Source: CAZUQA01 sp964622375 (GTDB lineage: Bacteria > Bacillota_I > Bacilli_A > Erysipelotrichales > Erysipelotrichaceae). From it: DNA of 47,136 nucleotides. A model generated the notes under the pieces. The model was given only the letters and a program-made list of their open reading frames with translations, did no database searches and was not told the origin of the DNA. Made by a program: the position numbers and the translations under genes. The stretch lies in contig CAZUQA010000031.1 in NCBI GenBank assembly GCA_964622375.1, positions 1-47,136 of the forward strand, in the 5' to 3' direction. Position 1 is the stretch's first letter; each line of letters starts with the position of its first letter. This document shows positions 20,434-28,964 of the stretch, in pieces.

Positions 20434-21555
20434 TTAACTTCCGGTTCTTACCGGTAATATCAATTGAATGATGGAATCGTCTTCTAAATTTTTAATCACA
20501 AAGGGTTTCATCTCGCTGGTAAACTCGATGCTGATTTGCGAAGTTGACAAAAAACGAATAGCATCATAGACATATTTGCCACAGAAAGAAATAATTAACG
20601 GTTCGCCCTGGTATTGTTCGTAAATTAACTTTTCTGTCGAAGAACCAACTTCTTGTGAGCGACTGGAAACTATAACTTCAGTGACGCTCAAATCAAGCTT
20701 AACAATTGGGATGCCGTCGTTTTTGATGAAAGAAGCCCGATCAATGGCACTTAACATATCGTGGGCATCAACAACCAATTTTGAAGAAAACTCTTCCGGA
20801 ATTAAGCGACTGGTATCGGGGTATTTCCCGTCAATCAAACGCGTTTGAATCAAGGTGCTCCCGATATAGAATTGAATTTTCTTTTCGCTAACGGCAACTT
20901 CAATTTCGCCATCACGATCGATGATTTTTTCTACTTCATTTAAGGATTTACCCGGTACCGTTATGTTAAAGGTGTAGGGCGCCGATATTTTTATGGCTTT
21001 CTTGGCTAAACGGAAAGAGTCGGTTGCCACACAGTCCATGACCCCGTCTTGCGCCGAGAAATTCACACCAGTCAACAAGGGCCGGGTTTCTTTATCGGAG
21101 GTCGCAAAAGTGGTTTGTGATATAACGTTTCTGATGATGTTGGCATCAATTTTAAAATTCTGTAGTGGTTTACTGAAATCAATGTTGGGATAGTCTTCAA
21201 CCTTGATACCGTTGATCTTATATTCGGTCGAGTCTCCGCTGATTTTTATTAACGATCCGTCGATTATCATAAAATCAATCACATCGGAATCAATTTTTCT
21301 TACCACTTCTAGAATATATTTGGCTTCAATAACGATGGACCCTTCTTCTTGGATGTCGAAAACATACTCGGCATCATTTTTCTCAATAACGGTTTGAATA
21401 GAAATATCGGAGTTGCTGGCGGTTAAAATCAAAGTAGTGCGGGCGCAGTCAACTTTTATTCCCGACAAAGATGGCAAAGGGGTATTGGCTGAAATGGCGC
21501 GAGAAACTGTGACTAAACCCTGATTGATAACTTTTTTTGCGATTTTGAAATTCAT
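20434..21555 (-). CDS. dnaN: DNA polymerase III beta sliding clamp
   Basis: A 373-residue clamp. It forms a ring dimer that holds polymerase III on DNA and recruits MutS and other partners. The three repeated clamp domains are recognisable; typical segments are LPSLSGIKVDC, ETRPLLTGVNF with ATDSFRLA in domain 2, and the C-terminal QLILPVRTGS, where the last residues bind partner peptides in the family. The ATG at 21555 follows AAAAGGAG with seven bases spacing. A 133-base gap to dnaA has one DnaA-box-like TGTGGAAAA (21617-21625), and a weak promoter-like TTGTTT-16-TATATT. Confidence 0.97.
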   Translation of the reverse strand: MNFKIAKKVINQGLVTVSRAISANTPLPSLSGIKVDCARTTLILTASNSDISIQTVIEKNDAEYVFDIQEEGSIVIEAKYILEVVRKIDSDVIDFMIIDGSLIKISGDSTEYKINGIKVEDYPNIDFSKPLQNFKIDANIIRNVISQTTFATSDKETRPLLTGVNFSAQDGVMDCVATDSFRLAKKAIKISAPYTFNITVPGKSLNEVEKIIDRDGEIEVAVSEKKIQFYIGSTLIQTRLIDGKYPDTSRLIPEEFSSKLVVDAHDMLSAIDRASFIKNDGIPIVKLDLSVTEVIVSSRSQEVGSSTEKLIYEQYQGEPLIISFCGKYVYDAIRFLSTSQISIEFTSEMKPFVIKNLEDDSIIQLILPVRTGS

Positions 21556-21688
21556 AGTTAAACTCCTTTTATAATTAATAATCTTAAATAATCATTATTA
21601 TTAGCTAAGTGGAAATTGTGGAAAAGTCTTTAAAACCTAACAAATATAACTATATTTTACCAAAAAACAAGGTTAAATGGTAGTGGAT

Positions 21689-23068
21689 TTATCTGTGGGA
21701 AACAAAACGCTCTTCAATTTTGCTCACGGCAAGCCGATAGTTTTTATCAGATTTCATTTTCTTTTCAATCTTATCGCAGCTATGCATGATGGTAGAATGG
21801 TCGCGGTTTCCAAACGCTCCGCCGATAGTTTTAAAAGGCAAGTCGAGATGCTTACGACAGAGATAAATTGCGATGTGGCGAGCTAAGGCGACATTTCCGG
21901 TTCGCGCTTTCCCTTCCAGTTGCCCCTTGCCTAAGCCGTAAAAATCATTGACCGCCGCTTTGATGGTCTTGATCGTAATCTGTCCGTAGTTTTGGGTGGT
22001 GTCTTTCAAATATTTAAGGGCAAAAGCTAAGTCAATTTTTTCGTTTTCACTGGATTGCACCAAGTTGAAGATTAAACGATTGATTGTTCCTTCCAATAAA
22101 CGAACATCACTGGAAAAGTTTGCAGCAATATAATCAATGACATCATCGTCAATATCTAAGCCAATTGTCCTTCTTTCTATTTTGTTTTTGATAATCCTAA
22201 CTGCAGTTTCAAACTCCGGTGGGGAAACCCCAACTTGCAAGCCGGAAGCAAAACGAGAAACCAAGCGACTTTCTAAACCGCGGATTTCATAAGGTGCACA
22301 GTCAGAAGTTAAAACAATCTGTTTTTTATCATTAACTAACTCATTGAAAACATGGAAAAAGATTTCAACAGACTTTTTCTTATCCGCTAAAAATTGAATA
22401 TCATCAACTAAGAAAACATCATAACTGACTAATTCTTTTTTATACTTATCTAAATTGACGCCAGGATCACAGACTCCATCGACAAAATCCGAAGAACTCA
22501 TCATTAAAATTTTGGTTTTTGGGTTTTTGTTGCTTAAGTAGTTGGCTATTGACTGTAAGAGGTGAGTTTTCCCTAAGCCCGGACCACCATAAATGAATAA
22601 AGGATTGTAGAACCCGCCGGGATTTACTGAAGCCGCAACCGCAGCTTTCTGTGATTCAATATTACTGGCTCCGACAATAAAATTTTCGAAAGTGTATTCC
22701 GGGTTTAATACCAGCGTCTTCTTAATCAAACTAGGTTCTTTTTGTTTAAATTCCGTAGTTTCAACGGTATCGGTTTCAGTGAAGATGTGAAGGTCTTTTT
22801 CCAAAATAACCTGGCAAACCGCAATGTCCTTGTTGCTTATCTGGGAGAGGATGTTTGCCAACTGTTTGGCGTTCTCATTTAGCACTTTGACCGTGATGAA
22901 ATTATCGGTAGTGACAATGCCGACTTTATCTTCGAGGCTATATAACTTAGAATCAATAAAGTAAGTATCGAAGACAATTTCTTCAACCAGTGCTGTGTTT
23001 TTTACGGTTTGTAAAACCTGAGCCCAGACATCTTGAAGATAAATTTCGTTGCCGCTAATGAAGAACAC
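21689..23068 (-). CDS. dnaA: Chromosomal replication initiator protein DnaA
   Basis: A 459-residue DnaA that binds oriC boxes as ATP-DnaA and melts the origin. The Walker A loop GGPGLGKTHL, Walker B VFLVDDIQFL, and the C-terminal DNA-binding signature (GNRDHSTIMHSC, with Arg-Asp-His for minor and major groove contacts) are present. The start is uncertain. GTG at 23068 lies inside the Shine-Dalgarno-like AAGGGGGTG, so it would have no spacer. An ATT at 23059 has this site at a near-ideal distance and would begin MSGNEIYLQDVW, which resembles normal DnaA N-termini. I annotate the GTG form and flag the ATT. Confidence 0.95.
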   Translation of the reverse strand: MFFISGNEIYLQDVWAQVLQTVKNTALVEEIVFDTYFIDSKLYSLEDKVGIVTTDNFITVKVLNENAKQLANILSQISNKDIAVCQVILEKDLHIFTETDTVETTEFKQKEPSLIKKTLVLNPEYTFENFIVGASNIESQKAAVAASVNPGGFYNPLFIYGGPGLGKTHLLQSIANYLSNKNPKTKILMMSSSDFVDGVCDPGVNLDKYKKELVSYDVFLVDDIQFLADKKKSVEIFFHVFNELVNDKKQIVLTSDCAPYEIRGLESRLVSRFASGLQVGVSPPEFETAVRIIKNKIERRTIGLDIDDDVIDYIAANFSSDVRLLEGTINRLIFNLVQSSENEKIDLAFALKYLKDTTQNYGQITIKTIKAAVNDFYGLGKGQLEGKARTGNVALARHIAIYLCRKHLDLPFKTIGGAFGNRDHSTIMHSCDKIEKKMKSDKNYRLAVSKIEERFVSHR

Positions 23069-23146
23069 CCCCTTAAGTACACATATAATAAACTAAAGAA
23101 ATGAAGAATTCTAGCAAAAAAACTGAGGGAAAATCACCTTAATTTT

Positions 23147-23155
23147 TTATCCACA
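23147..23155 (+). promoter_or_regulatory. DnaA box (perfect)
   Basis: TTATCCACA, consensus DnaA binding site in the dnaA-proximal part of oriC. Confidence 0.85.
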
Positions 23156-23198
23156 ACCGTGATTATAAAAAGTTGGCTTCTACAAGGGCTTTTAGCAG

Positions 23199-23217
23199 TT
23201 ATCCACATTTTTCCACA
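23199..23217 (+). promoter_or_regulatory. Tandem DnaA boxes
   Basis: TTATCCACA (perfect) directly followed, after one base, by TTTTCCACA (one mismatch), both in the same orientation; the ten-base phasing would let two DnaA molecules sit on one face of the DNA. Confidence 0.85.
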
Positions 23218-23464
23218 CTTTAGACAAGTTTATGAAAGTATAAAAAAAGTTGTCCAGTGCGGAAAAAGGGGAATAGCGTGAACACAAATAGTGGCATTAA
23301 CAGTATATAAACATTACAAAACGTATTTAAGTAAGGTAAATAAAGGAGATTATTACTTTATCCCCATTTACCAAAAATGGTGGATAACAGTCAAAATTTA
23401 TTGTTGAAAAACAATGGGTACTAACACAAAAATGTATTATAATTTACGGAAGGAGGATAGTGTA

Positions 23465-23788
23465 ATGAAATTAATCCTGGCCATAGTTTCAAACGAAGAT
23501 AGTTCCGCTTTAATGACGGAATTAAATAAAGCGAATTTTCAAGTGACCAAATTGGCGACAACGGGGGGGTTTCTCAGAGTTGGGAATACTACCTTAATTG
23601 TGGGGACCGAAGATGACAGAGTTGAAGAAGTACTGGAGATTATCAAAACCGAAAGTAGACAAAGAACCGAAGTTATTCCTTCAACGGCTACTTACGATGT
23701 TGGTCGCTACGCTTCATTCCCGGTTGAGGTTCAAGTAGGGGGAGCGACTGTCTTTGTGATTGATGTTGAACAATTTGTGAAAATGTAA
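23465..23788 (+). CDS. darA: c-di-AMP-binding PII-like signal protein DarA/PstA
   Basis: A 107-residue trimeric PII-like protein of the DUF970 family (also called PstA or YaaQ) that binds the second messenger cyclic di-AMP. The family pattern is clear: MKLILAIVSNEDS, then FQVTKLATTGGFLRVGNTTL, where the TTGGFL turn lies in the nucleotide pocket, and the C-terminal VEVQVGGATVFVIDVEQF. The target pathway is not known. I chose ATG 23465, which has GGAGG eight bases upstream and begins at the conserved first strand; the frame extends 17 codons upstream but has no family sequence there. It is the first gene on the right side of oriC and ends in a clean terminator. Confidence 0.93.
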   Translation: MKLILAIVSNEDSSALMTELNKANFQVTKLATTGGFLRVGNTTLIVGTEDDRVEEVLEIIKTESRQRTEVIPSTATYDVGRYASFPVEVQVGGATVFVIDVEQFVKM

Positions 23789-23813
23789 GACGGGAAAACC
23801 CGTCTTTGTTTTG
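23787..23813 (+). terminator. Intrinsic terminator of darA
   Basis: AAGACGGG pairs with CCCGTCTT around AAAA, followed by TGTTTTG. It overlaps the darA stop codon region by two bases. Confidence 0.85.
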
Positions 23814-23836
23814 ATATAAATGATAGACAAAAAGCG

Positions 23837-24658
23837 TTATAAGGGCTTGGTTATGACATTGTCCGGGGTCAAATAAAGTTGATCCGCCAATTGCTTGCCA
23901 TACTTAACAGCGGTAGGGAAATCTTGATTATTCAAAAGCTGGATCAACAAGCCGGCAGTAAAAGCGTCACCACATCCAATTGGAAAGCCCCAGCAAGAAC
24001 CAGCACTACCTTCAAGCTTGGCGCTGCTTCCTTGATGACAATAATAGACGCCCATTTCATCTTGGGTCACCACCAACCAAGAATGCGGATACTTTGTAAG
24101 CATAGCTTGATAGTTTTCATCACCATTTTGTTTTTTAAATTCATGACGATTGAGGATTATACCGGTGATATGACTAGCGTATTTGGGCTGTGGTAAGAAA
24201 GAAGAAAAGACAAACTTGGCTTGCGGGTTTTGACTAATTATCTGAGCATACAAAAACTCATCATCGACATCACTAACAAGTAAATCGTAGTTTTGATAGG
24301 GGAAATCATAGTTGGCGGTGATTTGAAAGCTTGGTGTAATGCTGGAAATTAAGTAATTTTGTGCCGGGTTGAAAAGGGCAGTGAAAATTGGGCTGGCTTG
24401 CGAGATTACCGGACCATGGCAAGTGATTCCTTTTTCTTTAAGTTCCTTCTGGAGTTGTTGCCCATAAAAATCATCGCCCCAAACTGCCAAAAAATCAACA
24501 GGACAGCCTAACACACCAAGGTTGAAGGCGACATTACGCATACTACCACCGCTATAAAGGCGATTTGGCACCTTATTACAAATGTTCTCTTGTAAGGGAG
24601 AGTCACTATAAATCAAATGATCGATTAAAGCGGTTCCAATAATTAAAGTTTTACTCAT
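23837..24658 (-). CDS. PfkB-family carbohydrate kinase
   Basis: A 273-residue ribokinase-like kinase, at the short end of the family range (about 290-310). The first PfkB signature region is at about 32-60 (YSGGSMRNVAFNLGVLGCPVDFLAVWGDD) and the second, with the catalytic Asp, is GCGDAFTAGLLIQLL; LNRHEFK and TQDEMGVYY mark the ATP part. The substrate cannot be told from sequence. I chose ATG 24658 (MSKTLIIGTALIDHL), which begins at the family's first strand; neither it nor the TTG at 24685 has a clear ribosome-binding site. It runs opposite to its neighbours. Confidence 0.85.
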   Translation of the reverse strand: MSKTLIIGTALIDHLIYSDSPLQENICNKVPNRLYSGGSMRNVAFNLGVLGCPVDFLAVWGDDFYGQQLQKELKEKGITCHGPVISQASPIFTALFNPAQNYLISSITPSFQITANYDFPYQNYDLLVSDVDDEFLYAQIISQNPQAKFVFSSFLPQPKYASHITGIILNRHEFKKQNGDENYQAMLTKYPHSWLVVTQDEMGVYYCHQGSSAKLEGSAGSCWGFPIGCGDAFTAGLLIQLLNNQDFPTAVKYGKQLADQLYLTPDNVITKPL

Positions 24659-24919
24659 TTCATTTATAGTATAAACAAAATACAAGTTAATGCCTAGGAA
24701 GGAGTAAGGAAAATGAGGCAGTAGCGATAAAACTATCTCAGGCCTCTGTTGAAAGAAAAATTTAGCGACAGTTGATCAAAAACGAAGTGAATCAGGAAGA
24801 AAATATAGGTTATAACAAATATTCATTCGAAAAAGTGTATTAAAGCAACATAAATACGTTTAAAAAAATGCAAATTCCATTTATAATGTAACTTAGATTG
24901 TAGATGGGAGGAGAGAAAG

Positions 24920-26221
24920 ATGTATCGTTATGCGATTGAAGAATTATGCAATTGGAAAACCGAAAAGAATAGAAAACCTTTAATTATCAAAGGAGCAAGA
25001 CAAGTAGGTAAAACTTGGTTGATGTGTGAGTTTGGGAAACTCGCTTTTGAAAAGACGGTATATGTAAACTTTGATAACAATCAACAAATGTCAGATCTCT
25101 TTTCGAACAATTCAAACATCGAACGGATTATTGCTGGGTTGGAATTATATGCTGGGTCGAAAATCACACCAGAAAACACTTTGCTCATTTTTGATGAAAT
25201 TCAGGAAGTACCTAAAGCTTTAAGCTCTCTTAAATACTTCAATGAAAACAAACCGGAATACTATATTATATGTGCCGGGTCCATGCTTGGTGTTGCCTTG
25301 CATCAGGGAACATCTTTTCCGGTAGGGAAAGTAAGTTTTTTAGACCTTTATCCTATGTCATTTATGGAGTTTATGCACGCCTTAGGAAAGAGTCAGTACG
25401 TTGAACTGCTTCAAAAAAGAGATTATGCTATGGCGACCACTTTTAAACAGGAATTTAGCGAGTTGTTACGTTATTACTATTATGTGGGTGGCATGCCGGA
25501 AGTAGTACAAGCTTTTACCGACCGTAGAGATTTTAATGAAGTTCGAGAAATTCAGCAGCGAATTTTGCTAAGTTATGAACAAGATTTTTCCAAGCACGCT
25601 CCTAATGATGTTGTGCCGCGTATTCGTTTGTTATGGAACAGTATACCGGCTCAATTAGCCAAAGAAAATAAAAAATTTATTTATGGCTTAATCAAAGATG
25701 GAGCGCGAGCAAAGGATTATGAGTTGGCTCTGTTATGGCTTGTTGATTGTGGATTGGTTCATAAAATACAGCGCATCAAGGTACCAAACATTCCTTTAAA
25801 AGCTTATGAGGATTTAAAGGCCTTCAAGTTATTTTTAGTTGATGTAGGCCTACTTTCGTGCATGGCAAGGTTGAGACAGGAAACCCTACTTACTGGACAT
25901 GAGTTGTTTAAAGAATTTAAAGGAGCACTGAGTGAACAGTATGTTTTGCAACAATTGAAAAGCGTTAAAGGAATGGAAATTTATTATTGGATAAATGAGC
26001 AAGGAAATGCTGAAGTTGACTTTGTTGTTGACACAGGGACAGAGATTATTCCTCTAGAAGTAAAAGCGGAAATCAATTTAAAAGCTAAGAGTCTAGGAAT
26101 CTACAGAGACAAATTTAAACCGAATGTTGCTGTTCGTACGAGTATGGCAGATTATAAAAACGAAGGTTGGCTGCTAAATATACCACTATGGGCTTTGGAA
26201 ACGCTAAACAATAATTATTGA
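24920..26221 (+). CDS. AAA_14-DUF4143 ATPase
   Basis: A 433-residue protein with an N-terminal P-loop ATPase and a C-terminal DUF4143 domain. The Walker A motif GARQVGKT is at 25-32, the Walker B-like LLIFDEIQEVP near 87-97, and SFLDLYPMSFMEF with the following GGMPEVV are typical. The last third contains YWINEQGNAEVDFVVD and PLEVKAE, a D...E-x-K arrangement like a PD-(D/E)XK nuclease fold. Such proteins are common in gut Firmicutes and archaea, often variable between strains, and their function is unknown. ATG 24920 has GGGAGGAG upstream, with TTTAAA-17-TATAAT before it. Confidence 0.85.
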   Translation: MYRYAIEELCNWKTEKNRKPLIIKGARQVGKTWLMCEFGKLAFEKTVYVNFDNNQQMSDLFSNNSNIERIIAGLELYAGSKITPENTLLIFDEIQEVPKALSSLKYFNENKPEYYIICAGSMLGVALHQGTSFPVGKVSFLDLYPMSFMEFMHALGKSQYVELLQKRDYAMATTFKQEFSELLRYYYYVGGMPEVVQAFTDRRDFNEVREIQQRILLSYEQDFSKHAPNDVVPRIRLLWNSIPAQLAKENKKFIYGLIKDGARAKDYELALLWLVDCGLVHKIQRIKVPNIPLKAYEDLKAFKLFLVDVGLLSCMARLRQETLLTGHELFKEFKGALSEQYVLQQLKSVKGMEIYYWINEQGNAEVDFVVDTGTEIIPLEVKAEINLKAKSLGIYRDKFKPNVAVRTSMADYKNEGWLLNIPLWALETLNNNY

Positions 26222-26315
26222 AAATTTTAGTTTTAGCTAAAGCGAGGATATAAAAGTCAGTGGCGAGAGTAAGAGCAAATAGTCTATAATTATAGGCAAA
26301 AGAAGGAATAATGCA

Positions 26316-26798
26316 GTGAAAATTGGACAATCAACAGATATTCATCGTTTGGTAGAAGGGCGACGCTTAATTATCGGTGGCGTCGAAATACCTTTTCATT
26401 TAGGTTTATTGGGGCATTCTGATGCCGATGTCTTAGTGCATGCTATTACTGAAGCCATTATCGGCGCCTTGGGATCAGGTGATTTAGGAACCCATTTTCC
26501 TGATAATCAAGAAAAGTATCAAGATATTAGTTCCTTGGTTCTATTGGCGGAAGTGCAGCAGATGATGATTAGTGAAAACTACCACATTGGCAACATCGAT
26601 GCTTTAGTTATGATCGAAGAACCTAAAATGGCGCCTTATATAAACAAGATGAAGGAGAATATTGCGGAAGGGTTAACTTGCCCGCTTGAGCTAATAAATA
26701 TAAAAGCGACAACAGCTGAAGGTCTAGGCTTTGTCGGTCAAAAAGAAGGAGTCGTTGCCACAGCGACGGTTTTATTGAAAGGAAAAGAAGATGAGTAG
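26316..26798 (+). CDS. ispF: 2-C-methyl-D-erythritol 2,4-cyclodiphosphate synthase
   Basis: A 160-residue MEP-pathway enzyme that cyclises CDP-ME-2-phosphate and releases CMP, on the way to isoprenoids. The metal site D-x-H (STDIHRL, 7-13) and the His of GHSDADVLVHAI are present, as is the flexible lid GDLGTHFPD. Length is the usual about 160. The start is GTG at 26316 with AGAAGG ten bases upstream; a three-codon ATG-CAG-TGA overlaps it. It shares eight bases with gltX. The ispF-gltX order is conserved in Firmicutes. TATAAT at 26285-26290 may be the -10 of this run. Confidence 0.95.
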   Translation: MKIGQSTDIHRLVEGRRLIIGGVEIPFHLGLLGHSDADVLVHAITEAIIGALGSGDLGTHFPDNQEKYQDISSLVLLAEVQQMMISENYHIGNIDALVMIEEPKMAPYINKMKENIAEGLTCPLELINIKATTAEGLGFVGQKEGVVATATVLLKGKEDE

Positions 26799-28230
26799 AG
26801 TTCGAGTAAGATACGCCCCCAGTCCCACCGGTTATCTTCATATCGGCAATGCCCGTACCGCATTATTTAACTATCTTTTTGCCAAGCATTATGAAGGAGA
26901 TTTTATTTTACGGATTGAAGATACCGATATTGCCAGAAACATCGAAGGGGGTGAAGAAAGCCAATATTATTATTTAAATTGGTTGGGCATCGTACCTGAT
27001 GAATCGCCGGAACAACCTAAACCGCAATACGCGCCATATCGTCAAAGTGAAAGAATAGAACTTTATCAAAAATATGCCGATGAACTTCTGGACAAAGGTT
27101 ATGCCTATAAATGTTTTTGCACCAGTGAAGAATTAGAAGAAGATTATCAAAGACAAAATGAAGCCGGTTTTGCTTCTACCCGTTACAATCGTCATTGTTT
27201 GAGTTTAAGTCCTCAAGAGATTGCGGAAAACGAGAAAGCCGGCAAGCCCTTCAGCATCAGGGTGCGCGTACCGGATAATGAAACTTATGAATTTGTCGAT
27301 ATGATTCGCGGAAAAGTGAGTTTTGAATCAAAAGACATCGGTGATTGGGTCTTGATTAAGTCTAATGGGATACCAACTTATAACTACGCATGTGTCATTG
27401 ATGATCACACCATGGATATATCTCATGTGTTTCGTGGTGAAGAACATTTAAGTAATACCCCTAAACAAATAATGATTTACCGGATGTTAGCTTGGGAAAC
27501 CCCGTTGTTTGGGCATATGACCTTAATCGTCAACCAGCAACATAAGAAATTATCAAAAAGAGACAATGATATCATGCAGTTTATGAGTCAGTACAAAGAA
27601 GCCGGCTATTTACCGGACGCGATGTTTAACTTTATGGCATTATTAGGCTGGTCGCCGGAAGGGGAGAAAGAAATCTTTACCAAAGAAGAGTTGATTGCCG
27701 AATTCTCAGAGAAGCGTTTATCAAAATCCCCTAGTATGTTTGATCAAGGAAAACTAGCTTGGGTTAACAATAAATATATTAAGGAATTAAGTATGGAAGC
27801 AATCGTTAATCTCTGTTTGCCCTTCCTACAAGCTGACTATGATATTTCTGACAAAAGTGCAGAGTGGTTAAATGATTTGATTGTTCTTTATCAACCACAA
27901 CTATCTTGTGGTCAAGATATCGTTGAACTTTGCGCTTTGTTTTTTGCCGATCAAGACTTAAGTGAAGAAGCCCAAGAAGTGTTGAATTGGGAAACGACCC
28001 CAATATTAAAGGAAAGCTTCAAAGTAAAGATTGATGATTTGTCTTGGACCAAGGAAGACTTGGCGAAAACTATCGACAGGATAAAAGAAGAGACCGGAAT
28101 TAAAGGCAAAGCTTTGTTTATGGGACTCAGAGTATTGACTACTAAAATTACCCATGGACCGGATTTAACTACTACCTTATATTTATTAGGAAAAGAAAAA
28201 GTTGTAAGAAATTTGGAGAGTTTATCATGA
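26791..28230 (+). CDS. gltX: Glutamate-tRNA ligase
   Basis: A 479-residue class I synthetase. In many Firmicutes it charges both tRNA-Glu and tRNA-Gln, the latter later amidated. The HIGH-like motif is HIGN at 17-20 (SPTGYLHIGNARTALFNYLF) and the KMSKS-like loop is KLSKR at 253-257. The C-terminal anticodon-binding domain follows from about residue 330. Start ATG lies inside the last codons of ispF (8-base overlap). The last four bases (28227-28230) overlap the nitroreductase ATG (ATGA). The gene is the core of an overlapping set of four. Confidence 0.97.
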   Translation: MSRVRVRYAPSPTGYLHIGNARTALFNYLFAKHYEGDFILRIEDTDIARNIEGGEESQYYYLNWLGIVPDESPEQPKPQYAPYRQSERIELYQKYADELLDKGYAYKCFCTSEELEEDYQRQNEAGFASTRYNRHCLSLSPQEIAENEKAGKPFSIRVRVPDNETYEFVDMIRGKVSFESKDIGDWVLIKSNGIPTYNYACVIDDHTMDISHVFRGEEHLSNTPKQIMIYRMLAWETPLFGHMTLIVNQQHKKLSKRDNDIMQFMSQYKEAGYLPDAMFNFMALLGWSPEGEKEIFTKEELIAEFSEKRLSKSPSMFDQGKLAWVNNKYIKELSMEAIVNLCLPFLQADYDISDKSAEWLNDLIVLYQPQLSCGQDIVELCALFFADQDLSEEAQEVLNWETTPILKESFKVKIDDLSWTKEDLAKTIDRIKEETGIKGKALFMGLRVLTTKITHGPDLTTTLYLLGKEKVVRNLESLS

Positions 28231-28964
28231 ATCAAATTATCGAAGCTTTATACCAAAGAAAATCAGTGCGGGTATTTACTGAAAGAGAAATCACAAAAGA
28301 CGAAAGAGATTTAATCATCAACAGTGCCCTACAAGCTCCGACAGCCGGGAATCTTTATCTATATTCAATTATTGAAGTTAGTGATCAAAGACTCAAAGAA
28401 GAATTAGCCGTTCTTTGCGATAATCAAGCTTTTATCGCGGAAGCAAAATTGGTTTTGATATTCCTAGCTGATTATCAAAAATACTATAACTTATACAAGA
28501 TAGCAGTTAACGAGGATGTGGAAAAACCTAAACTTGGTGATTTAATGTTAGCGACAGCTGATGCGGTGATTGCAGCACAAAACAGTGTCGTGGCTGCCGA
28601 ATCTTTGGGCATCGGCTCTTGTTACATCGGGGACATTTTAGAAAACTACGAGAAAGTCCGCGCTTTATTGCAGCTGGCGGATTTCACTTTTCCAGCCTGT
28701 ATGTTAGTTTATGGGTACCCGACCCAACAACAGATAGACAGAGTGAAGCCAAGACGCTTTAAAGCCGAAGATTTGGTTTTTGAAAATCGCTATCAGGAAA
28801 AAACAGCAGCAGAATATGACAAAATGTATAAAGGGCAAAATGAGAACTATGAGTATGCCAATGTAGCGAGGAAACTTCATGACATTAAATATAATGTTGA
28901 GTTCCGTAAAGAAATGAATCGCTCGGCAGAGCTCTATCTCAAGAAATGGCAAGCGCATGAATAA
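28227..28964 (+). CDS. NfsA-like nitroreductase family flavoprotein
   Basis: A 245-residue FMN-dependent oxidoreductase of the nitroreductase fold. The N-terminal RKSVRVFTEREIT region with Arg at the FMN phosphate, the APTAGNLYLYSIIEV strand, and the AAQNSVVAAESLGIGSCYIGDI segment are typical. The lengthened C-terminal part that wraps the partner subunit is seen in the NfsA/FRP branch. Natural electron acceptors are unknown. Its ATG overlaps the gltX stop and its end overlaps the HD gene by eight bases, so all are on one transcript. Confidence 0.88.
   Translation: MNQIIEALYQRKSVRVFTEREITKDERDLIINSALQAPTAGNLYLYSIIEVSDQRLKEELAVLCDNQAFIAEAKLVLIFLADYQKYYNLYKIAVNEDVEKPKLGDLMLATADAVIAAQNSVVAAESLGIGSCYIGDILENYEKVRALLQLADFTFPACMLVYGYPTQQQIDRVKPRRFKAEDLVFENRYQEKTAAEYDKMYKGQNENYEYANVARKLHDIKYNVEFRKEMNRSAELYLKKWQAHE

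Larger units (their letters stand above)
23069..23464. other. oriC: oriC: replication origin between dnaA and darA
   Basis: About 395 bases without a gene, flanked by dnaA (minus) and darA (plus). It has two perfect DnaA boxes TTATCCACA at 23147-23155 and 23199-23207, a near box TTTTCCACA at 23209-23217 in tandem with the second, TTATCCCCA at 23358-23366, and an inverted near box GGTGGATAA at 23379-23387. Between the clusters, about 23295-23345 is strongly AT-rich and is a candidate unwinding element. Transcription of essential genes diverges here. No DnaA-trio was clearly identified by eye. Confidence 0.88.

Noticed and set aside
23879..24196. Open frame opposite the PfkB kinase gene
   Set aside because: Lies wholly antisense to a well-supported kinase and has no recognisable domain.
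24711..24725. Short ATG-AGG-CAG-TAG reading frame after AAGGAG
   Set aside because: Three codons only; likely chance or a remnant in the gap before the AAA ATPase gene.
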